Below are positions 60,601 to 64,000 of a stretch of 64,000 bases of DNA, piece after piece (the stretch's first letter is position 1; every line of letters starts with the position of its first letter). The DNA lies in the NCBI GenBank assembly GCA_012845835.1, contig JABAKD010000025.1, positions 9,181,779 to 9,245,778 on the forward strand, given 5' to 3'. The DNA comes from Undaria pinnatifida (taxonomy: Eukaryota; Sar; Phaeophyceae; Laminariales; Alariaceae). The translations under genes and the position numbers were made by a program. The notes under the pieces were generated by a model. The model did not search any database. It saw only the letters and a list, made by a program, of their open reading frames with translations, and was not told where the DNA came from.

Positions 60601-62891
60601 CCCGATTTTACTGTAGTATTCTTCTGCGGCTTCACCGATCATTTAAAGTAAGTATTGGATTAGATGAGGCCTCCTCCCCCAGCCGGTGAGCCTACCCATA
60701 CTTCCATTGCTTCTTATACTCTGCATCGGCTACCGGCCTGGGGTCGTCGTCTCACCCAAACTTCTTATAAATTTTTTCCATACAGTGGCGTGCACGAGGT
60801 AAAGGACCGGCGGGTGTGGTAAATTAATTAGGATTAGCCTACTTTGCCTTCGCTTAGAAGCACAGTCACTGGTTTGATAAGTGCTCCCCGCAAGAGCAGC
60901 AGCGGTCACCGTAAAACATACATGGTACCTCGGTACTGCTTGTTTCATGTTCCAAACACCAGCATGATGCAAGCTCGTCACAGAGTGGGTGTTCCTGCAG
61001 GACTAGTTCGTCCTAAACCACTTCGTATTTGCGCACGAAACACGGCACAAACGCGCTCCCCCCCACGCCGGCGTCCCACGCCGAGGCATGCCCCGGCCAC
61101 CGTCGGAGGGGCCATTGCATCGGGTCCCTAAATACGTCTGCCCAAACAGGCAATGTGGGCGAGGGGTTGAGAATCGCCCCATGTGTCCACCCACCGATGT
61201 TCGTCGGCGGAAAGCTGTGGAATTGAGGGTAGAATAGGCCGCACGCCAGTCTGGCGATGATTAGGGTGCCGGAGCCATTCATCCGCACCTACCGCAAATG
61301 CCAATACAAGACTATCTGAATGTCAAAACACAGCATCGTACGTTAGAAACGGGGGGTAATAATTTCACGCCCCTTGTTCTGATAAACAACTAAGCGAACG
61401 TCGAAGTGGTGCTGTGTGTCCAGCCAATCCATCGAGGAAACCTGACGGCAGCACAGACACTAACAGAGCGACTCCGGACCACTCCTACCTACCATTACCT
61501 AACAGCGAAATTAACATGTAATGAAATAGGAAAAGCTGCCACGAGTCACGCATGTGTCTGCAATACTACCAGCAGCTAACCAGGGCCTGCAACCGAGATT
61601 TATAGTCTGCCAGTTCAGCTATCGCCCGGGCGAACCGGGGGCGGGCGGCGGAATGGCAGGGAAACGAGTAGGCCGCGGTCGCCGCCTCCCCGGCGACCTC
61701 GACCCCGTCCCGACCTCCAACTCCACTGGCGCGCGGGCGTTGCGTGCTTTTCCCCGCGGCGCCCAGATCGGGGGGGGGGGGGGGGGGGCTGCTGGGCCAG
61801 CGATGCGCCCACCCGCCCGTCGCGGCGTACACCGCTGCCGGTGCACGTACGCCCATATCACGTGGAGAGGGACCCGGGGATGGGGCCGTCGACAATCTCC
61901 TCGTATCCTCCGTATTTCTCCTTCAACGCATGTTCTCTGGCTTTGGGTTCGTGGGAAACAGGCACAATGATCGATGTGGCCTAGATTCTCCAAGTCATTC
62001 ACCGGTTCCAAATCATGGAGCCACCTCCGTGCCATCGATGCCTCATTTTCTGGAAACCCGATTTTACTAAAATGAGCACCCTCGGAAAAACAAAAGTGGT
62101 GCACCTGCATCTGTCGTAACACGCGTCGAGAGTTACTATTCCAGCAGCGTAAGCTACAGCCTCCCGCGTTACCGTGTTGCCCCCGCCGCACCCGACGATA
62201 GATCGAGGTTAGCACCTGCGAATGGTTCCACATCTGTCAGACAGACCGCACCGATCCTCGCTACAGTTTAGCCGTAAAAAATGTTAAGGTTGCAAAACAA
62301 GCACGACGTCCCGACGATTTTGGGTTGACGCCTTTACGATTGGAAACCTGGGTTTTTTGTGGACAAGTTACTTCTAATTAGTATGTAGTCTAGAGGGAGG
62401 GAGGGGTCTTGGAGTTCTACAGGGGTTAAGGAGCCCGGCCACCCAGAAAAAAGTTTACCCCACAAAGGTTGCAAAATGTGCTAACTCTACCGTAGCACGT
62501 GTCCATGTATGTGCTGACCGGTATCACACGTGAAAGTTTCTCCAAGAGAAAGAAGCGTAAACGTCAACCATCCACGTAGTAATTCATCTACTACACAGAG
62601 GCAGGTTTGTTAGACGCCGGGACGTTCTATCGCCGGTGTGTGAGCAGGAAGGACGCTTACGTATGCCGTGCACTCGTATGATGTACGTAGCCTCTTTTGC
62701 ACCGAACAACATCCGATACACGAGGACCAGACGACAACAGCTATGCGATGCCCATAAGCACAGCCAGCACAAGCGACGTAGCATACACGCGATTTCGCAA
62801 GAGAAAGCGCCACCGGGCCGCAAAAAAATGAAAAGCTTTTCCGGTATCTCACCTGGGTAAGCACCGTGCGCTCTGGGACCTTCGGCGGCAT
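29700..62891 (-). CDS. CFAP210: CFAP210/CCDC173-like ciliary microtubule inner protein (13 exons)
   Basis: Thirteen minus-strand exons (29700-29826, 34314-34408, 35547-35624, 39277-39370, 42706-42794, 43686-43757, 45254-45346, 47483-47614, 51449-51550, 52606-52695, 53133-53318, 55792-55932, 62853-62891) join with every phase in agreement into 1338 bp, 445 residues, ATG to TGA. All introns are GT-AG; sizes run from 437 to 6920 bp. The product is almost wholly charged coiled coil. Diagnostic pieces are AELERIRAKI, then ERVQHWPNTLEAQRQKK (residues 44-60), and LYEQTGKMKLLRSNLLYAEV followed by IETRKDQIAEK (residues 101-131), which match my memory of the TPH protein CFAP210 (WxNTIE and QTDxVKxxHxALLLxEVLxxRxxQI). 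In Chlamydomonas FAP210 lines the B-tubule of flagellar doublets. CFAP45, CFAP53 or MNS1 are the alternatives. Vertebrate homologues are longer (about 550), so a short exon may be missing, most likely in the 51449-45346 part. Confidence 0.78.
30110..30175 (-). pseudogene. Partial duplicate of the exon 13 acceptor region
   Basis: TTCTTGAACCTG, then after a diverged middle part CGGGAAGCAGATAA and a G-rich run, echo 29820-29895 (exon 13 start, acceptor and pyrimidine tract on the minus strand). Only the edge of the exon is copied. A long G-run follows at 30173-30195, and another lies at 30023-30042. Confidence 0.55.
30575..30830. repeat. Dispersed repeat family C (first copy)
   Basis: Shared blocks CAGACACAGGCCAC, CTCTxCACTAGGCAGGT, CCTTTTTTCCT..ACGC, and AAAG.CATGTGAAACCCTT. 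Other copies lie at about 31890-32165 and 36975-37235; the last two also share a block ending CCCAGGGG.ATAC. Confidence 0.65.
31285..31371 (+). repeat. 15-bp minisatellite
   Basis: Five to six imperfect copies of GAATATTCCACGAAC in intron 12. The small open frames over it are by-products of the repeat. Confidence 0.85.
32732..32767 (+). repeat. Poly-G tract (36 G)
   Basis: An uninterrupted run of 36 G, followed by CAG and eight more G. A second G-rich tract lies at about 33079-33125. Both are in intron 12 and are likely hard to sequence accurately. Confidence 0.9.
33543..33620 (-). other. tRNA-like remnant, possible SINE head
   Basis: On the minus strand TGGCGTATCAGG resembles a tRNA A box and GAGTTCGAATCTC a B box about 35 bp later. 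The acceptor-stem halves do not pair properly, so this is not a working tRNA gene. A decayed tRNA or tRNA-derived SINE is the best guess. Confidence 0.3.
34314..34408 (-). CDS. CFAP210: CFAP210-like exon 12
   Basis: Residues 373-403 plus two bases, AKQRKAKEMAYQAYETVSHA onward to QGEEDS. Acceptor TTTTACCTCAG|GCGAAA, donor TTCCAG|GTACCTAA. Confidence 0.83.
35547..35624 (-). CDS. CFAP210: CFAP210-like exon 11
   Basis: 78 bp, MDRLDRQEEAERLAREKNLR then SCQQLQ. Acceptor GGCGCAG|ATGGAT, donor CTCCAG|GTACACTG. Confidence 0.83.
39277..39370 (-). CDS. CFAP210: CFAP210-like exon 10
   Basis: Its first base completes the split Arg codon, then EIQIKERAEREEARRVEDVA onward to DRSSE. Acceptor TACCAG|GGAGAT, donor GCGAG|GTCAGCGT. 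Confidence 0.82.
39570..39700. repeat. Dispersed repeat family E (GAGTCACTCGCGCGAGTG type)
   Basis: A self-complementary block like TCACTCGCGCGAGTGA, followed by CCCCCC.T.C.TTT.CGG and, about 90 bp on, GGTTAG.TTTGCTACGCC or similar. Copies lie near 34925-35060, 39570-39700, 40045-40170 and 46885-47130; the reverse form is near 54880-55070. Single palindromic blocks occur at 39735, 40205 and 47355. Confidence 0.5.
40283..40320 (+). repeat. Interstitial telomere-like (TTAGGG)n tract
   Basis: GGGTTAGGGTTAGGGTTAGG, then GTTGGGGTTAGGGTCA: about five copies with variants, inside intron 9. Shorter echoes lie near 42040 and 39970. Confidence 0.8.
40855..41385 (+). repeat. (ATCAAC)n-type minisatellite
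   Basis: About 530 bp of imperfect ATCAAC/ACCAAC/TTCAAC hexamers with occasional larger insertions, in intron 9. Open frames on both strands (Asn/Ile/His- or Leu/Met/Val-rich) come only from the repeat. Confidence 0.9.
42706..42794 (-). CDS. CFAP210: CFAP210-like exon 9
   Basis: Residues 286-314 plus two bases of a split Arg codon, AQEQLQKEDDAAARKEQERK onward. Acceptor GTGTAG|GCTCAG, donor AGCAG|GTAACGGT. Confidence 0.85.
43200..43660 (+). repeat. TACTGGCAGTATA-type minisatellite
   Basis: Many diverged copies of TACTGGCAGTATAC / TACTGGAAGCATACCGGCAG in intron 8, right next to exon 8. Confidence 0.85.
43686..43757 (-). CDS. CFAP210: CFAP210-like exon 8
   Basis: Residues 262-285, AMIDKATRELENTRVVEGKK onward. 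Acceptor TTCGGCAG|GCGATG, donor AAGGAG|GTCAGTCG. Confidence 0.82.
44045..44240. repeat. Dispersed repeat family G (two copies)
   Basis: Matches about 49996-50165: CATTAAACTGA, CCACCCATC, ATCCAGCACAA.CAGTGTCCG, GAGAGACGAGCTCTGT, AAGGTGAT.TGGCCA.GCAATG. Purine-rich sequence follows both copies. No gene assigned. Confidence 0.65.
44610..45080 (+). repeat. GATCTATAT-type minisatellite
   Basis: Nine-base AT-rich units (ATGATCTAT and variants) fill about 470 bp of intron 7, ending about 175 bp from exon 7. Confidence 0.88.
45254..45346 (-). CDS. CFAP210: CFAP210-like exon 7
   Basis: Residues 231-261, YMETCRKQRDTLDRAARARK onward. Acceptor CACCGCAG|TATATG, donor CGTCAG|GTGGGTTC. A decayed duplicate lies at 45621-45710. 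Confidence 0.82.
45621..45710 (-). pseudogene. Decayed duplicate of CFAP210-like exon 7 in intron 6
   Basis: About 90 bp matches exon 7 and its acceptor (CTCGCCCTAGC..., GTGTCGCGCT.CTTCCTGCACG, CATAT.CTGCGGTG). It has an extra base after the third codon, an in-frame TAG where exon 7 has CAG, and no matching donor side. It lies about 360 bp upstream of the real exon. Confidence 0.75.
47483..47614 (-). CDS. CFAP210: CFAP210-like exon 6
   Basis: Residues 187-230, AAIEAEEELARARKLKDRAE onward. Acceptor CACCCAG|GCGGCG, donor CTAGCG|GTAAGATC. Confidence 0.82.
47885..48130 (+). repeat. (GTG)n-rich tract 1
   Basis: Imperfect GTG/GGT triplets of intron 5. A second similar tract lies at about 48395-48700, with an M1 element copy between them. 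Confidence 0.85.
51449..51550 (-). CDS. CFAP210: CFAP210-like exon 5
   Basis: Residues 153-186, VAEGEAKEKALADARVEKEK onward. Acceptor CTTACGCAG|GTCGCC; the donor AAG|GTGCTGAA is weak. Confidence 0.78.
52606..52695 (-). CDS. CFAP210: CFAP210-like exon 4
   Basis: Residues 123-152, starting TRKDQIAEKADR. Acceptor CTTTCAG|ACCCGG, donor AGAAAG|GTGACAGC. A nearer GT (GATAG|GTACAG) would break the phase with exon 5 and was not used. Confidence 0.75.
53133..53318 (-). CDS. CFAP210: CFAP210-like exon 3
   Basis: Residues 61-122, 186 bp. Acceptor CACGCAG|GAGAAC, donor ATCGAG|GTCAGCGG. Begins ENWKKKQEEEIEVKRRG and ends LYEQTGKMKLLRSNLLYAEV-IE, the conserved TPH-type stretch. Confidence 0.88.
54633..54696 (+). 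repeat. (TTG)n microsatellite
   Basis: About 20 pure GTT triplets in intron 2. Confidence 0.92.
55792..55932 (-). CDS. CFAP210: CFAP210-like exon 2
   Basis: Residues 14-60, phase 0 to 0. Acceptor GATCGGCAG|GCGGAG, donor AAGAAG|GTATCAGTC. Carries LSDERVQHWPNTLEAQRQKK, the strongest N-terminal family signature. Confidence 0.85.
56661..57138 (+). repeat. Pure (ACCCG)n array, about 95 copies
   Basis: 478 bp of perfect CGACC/CGACCC pentamers in intron 1, with a diverged edge to about 57157. The minus strand reads (GGGTC)n. Long open frames across it (Arg-Pro-Asp-Pro-Thr or Gly-Arg-Val-Gly-Ser) are artefacts of the 5-bp period. Diverged echoes lie at 36560-36740, 36870-36915 and 56565-56625. Confidence 0.95.
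57160..60046. other. Intron 1, proximal repeat-rich part
   Basis: No exon supported. It contains two diverged copies of a roughly 190-bp unit (57375-57720, around CCAACC..AA..AAGT/GGTCG), M1 copies (58140-58435, 59585-60060), loose M1 right-hand parts (57866, 58808), module B (59100-59190) and family F (59380-59545). Confidence 0.45.
58140..58435 (+). repeat. MITE-like family M1 (representative copy)
   Basis: About 300 bp. The left part is GGTGCACCACTTTTTTT..GAGCTTAAGAC; the middle has AAAAATCCC and GGCTAGGTATACAACGAG; the right part has GACGAATTTGGGTTAAGGAG, ending ATCGTAGCACGCGTCG. Where well kept, both ends are related inverted copies of CGACGCGTGCTACGATAG (for example left end 55218, right end 55452). 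Other copies, + orientation: about 48145-48400, 53575-53885, 55215-55455; reverse: 25259-25515, 37590-37870, 59585-60060. The right-hand part alone recurs at about 26640, 29505, 34020, 34617, 41843, 49361, 54450, 57866 and 58808. Confidence 0.6.
60047..60683 (-). repeat. Segment flanked by 65-bp direct repeats, with an open frame
   Basis: TATTCTTCTGCGGCTTCACC, then GATCATTTAAAGTAAGTATT and GGATTAGATGAGGCCTCCT, occurs at about 60047-60115 and again at 60616-60683. Between them the minus strand is open for 136 codons (60232-60642), starting MIGEAAEEYYSKIGFPENEA. No family recognised. Confidence 0.6.
61550..61900. other. GC-rich island in intron 1
   Basis: Markedly GC-rich and CpG-rich compared with its flanks, with a long G-run near 61769. 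Open frames exist on both strands but are Pro/Arg/Gly-rich without a motif. Could be foreign sequence or a promoter-like island; nothing firm. Confidence 0.3.
61916..62075 (-). pseudogene. Second copy of the KIGFPENEAS fragment
   Basis: About 155 bp nearly matches 60461-60615. On the minus strand both copies keep the same frame (KIGFPENEASM, RWLHDLEPVN, LENLGHIDHCACFPRTQSQR), with a few amino-acid changes. Both lie in intron 1 of the CFAP210-like gene. Probably a gene fragment carried or copied by a mobile element; the source gene is unknown. Confidence 0.5.
62853..62891 (-). CDS. CFAP210: CFAP210-like exon 1 (start)
   Basis: MPPKVPERTVLTQ, donor CAG|GTGAGATACC. The splice to exon 2 gives RTVLTQ-AELERIR. 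The start is the ATG at 62891; the frame is also open upstream to 63107, so a longer N-terminus or an upstream exon cannot be excluded. Confidence 0.7.
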
Positions 62892-63747
62892 GTTTCTTCT
62901 TCTGCCTGTCCTCTTTCCACTGCTACGTGCGGCACCTCCTGCCTGCAGTCGTGACGGAACTGACCTGTCCAAAGTGCATGAACACGTGAGCGGAATGACC
63001 ATTAGTCTATACGAGTAGGCTGGCCGCCTTGTTGTAGAATCGGCTTGTTGGTCCTGGTTCTGCTGTGTATGAAGTAGGCCAGCCGCGTCTTGTTGTAAAA
63101 TCGCCACACATTTACTGCTGTGCCAACAGCAATCAGGTGATCCACCCGCCGATGTGATCCTTCACGAGCACGTACTCACCTCACACGAGGCATGCGGGAT
63201 CGAAGCATCACATGCATGCAGTGCAACCACACGAGTTTCGACGCAATTCCTCGGTCCCGCAGCTAGCTGCTGCAATGTATTTCCAATTCGATTTCTTCCG
63301 TGGAAAAAACTAAACAAAACACCGCTGTGTCTGCCGCTGTACCACCTGGTATGTCTTACCTGTCGCGCTCACCCTCCTCTACACACGTCAGTGGCACTGC
63401 GCCGGGGAATCCTATTAGGCGCTTACGGTGAGGCCCACACCCATCCGCCACGGCTTCAGCTATTAGTAGTTTCGTTCAACACGAACAATCGGCTCGTACA
63501 AATACGAGCGGCGCAATAACCCAACAACTTTTCTGTTCTCGGTTTTTACGGTTACATTTTGCAAGTAAATGAAACTGTCATATTAAAAATAAGTGACACC
63601 GACGAACATGATTCACAATCCAATCCCGCCGCATATCTCCGACGAACATCCCCGACATCGGGACATATCTTGCGTCGTATCTTATCATACATATCTTATT
63701 GGGAATCAGCCCGGATATCTACAGTCGGTAGAACAAACCAGATCTCA

Positions 63748-63800
63748 GCAGCAGCAGCCGCAGCAGCAGCCGCAGCAGCAGCAACAACAGCACACACAAA
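63748..63800 (+). repeat. (CAG)n-rich stretch
   Basis: CAGCAGCAGCAGCCGCAGCA and onward to CAACAACAG, coding poly-Gln or poly-Ala depending on frame. May belong to a 5' exon of the neighbouring + strand candidate. Confidence 0.6.
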
Positions 63801-63860
63801 TTGGAAGGGAAGGTCCCGGTAAGGTCGTGCCGTAATCATCACGCGACCACCCCCCCTCAG

Positions 63861-64000
63861 TCAAAGACCAGGTCTTCACACCCTGTTGCGCTCGAGAAGG
63901 GAGCAAGAATTGCGCTCGAGCACGGGAGGAGAATGCTAGCAGCGGCGAAAAACCTGGGCGATGGCACCGGCGGGATGGACGATCTCCTTGTGAGGCTTCG
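63861..64000 (+). CDS. Possible + strand exon running off the window
   Basis: A good 3' splice site, CCCCCCCTCAG, ends at 63860. The frame after it is open to the window end and reads helix-like: HPVALEKGARIALEHGRR, then MLAAAKNLGDGTGGMDDLLV. An ATG at 63933 could also be the start. A CAG/CCG-rich stretch lies just before (63748-63800). It would be divergent to the CFAP210-like gene about 1 kb away. No family recognised. Confidence 0.3.

Noticed and set aside
61619-62233. 204-codon minus frame over the GC-rich island
   Set aside because: Only the duplicated fragment at its start looks protein-like; the rest is Pro/Arg-rich sequence expected from high GC.

Overview
This is nuclear DNA of a flagellate eukaryote. 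The grounds are 15 tandem eukaryotic 5S rRNA genes, a gene with 12 GT-AG introns for an axonemal protein, a short (TTAGGG)n tract, a Ty3-type LTR retrotransposon and a tyrosine-recombinase (YR) retrotransposon. The repeat-rich texture, long introns and style of retroelement suggest a stramenopile, possibly a brown alga. That is inference: no taxon-diagnostic gene was read.

Layout. 1-2574: the 3' part of a Ty3/Gypsy-like element (integrase end, polypurine tract, 3' LTR) lying in the edge of the 5S array. 2575-8192 and 14975-22552: a head-to-tail 5S rDNA array of about 880-890 bp units, all on the + strand. The spacer of each unit carries an AC-rich tract, a TATA-like box, a CT microsatellite and a long inverted-repeat hairpin. 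8193-14974: a 6.8 kb YR retrotransposon (PAT/Ngaro-like, split direct repeats A1...B1-A2-B2) inserted cleanly in one unit. It encodes a Gln-rich Gag-like protein, RT-RNase H and a tyrosine recombinase; the frames break at homopolymer runs. 22553-29699: no gene recognised, only dispersed repeats.

29700-62891, minus strand: one split gene of 13 short coding exons spread over 33.2 kb. Its splice phases all agree and give a 445-residue, highly charged coiled-coil protein of the trichohyalin-plectin-homology (TPH) type, best matched from memory to CFAP210/FAP210 (CCDC173), a microtubule inner protein of ciliary doublets. Only about 4% of the locus is coding. The introns hold MITE-like elements, minisatellites, a 478-bp pure (ACCCG)n array, an interstitial telomere-like tract, a duplicated open-frame fragment, and decayed duplicates of exon 7 and of the exon 13 acceptor region. 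62892-64000: the upstream flank, with a CAG-rich stretch and a possible + strand exon running off the window.

The two retroelements and the 5S array form a nested unit: both elements lie inside 5S spacers, and removing the YR element restores a unit of normal length. The CFAP210-like gene is independent of them.
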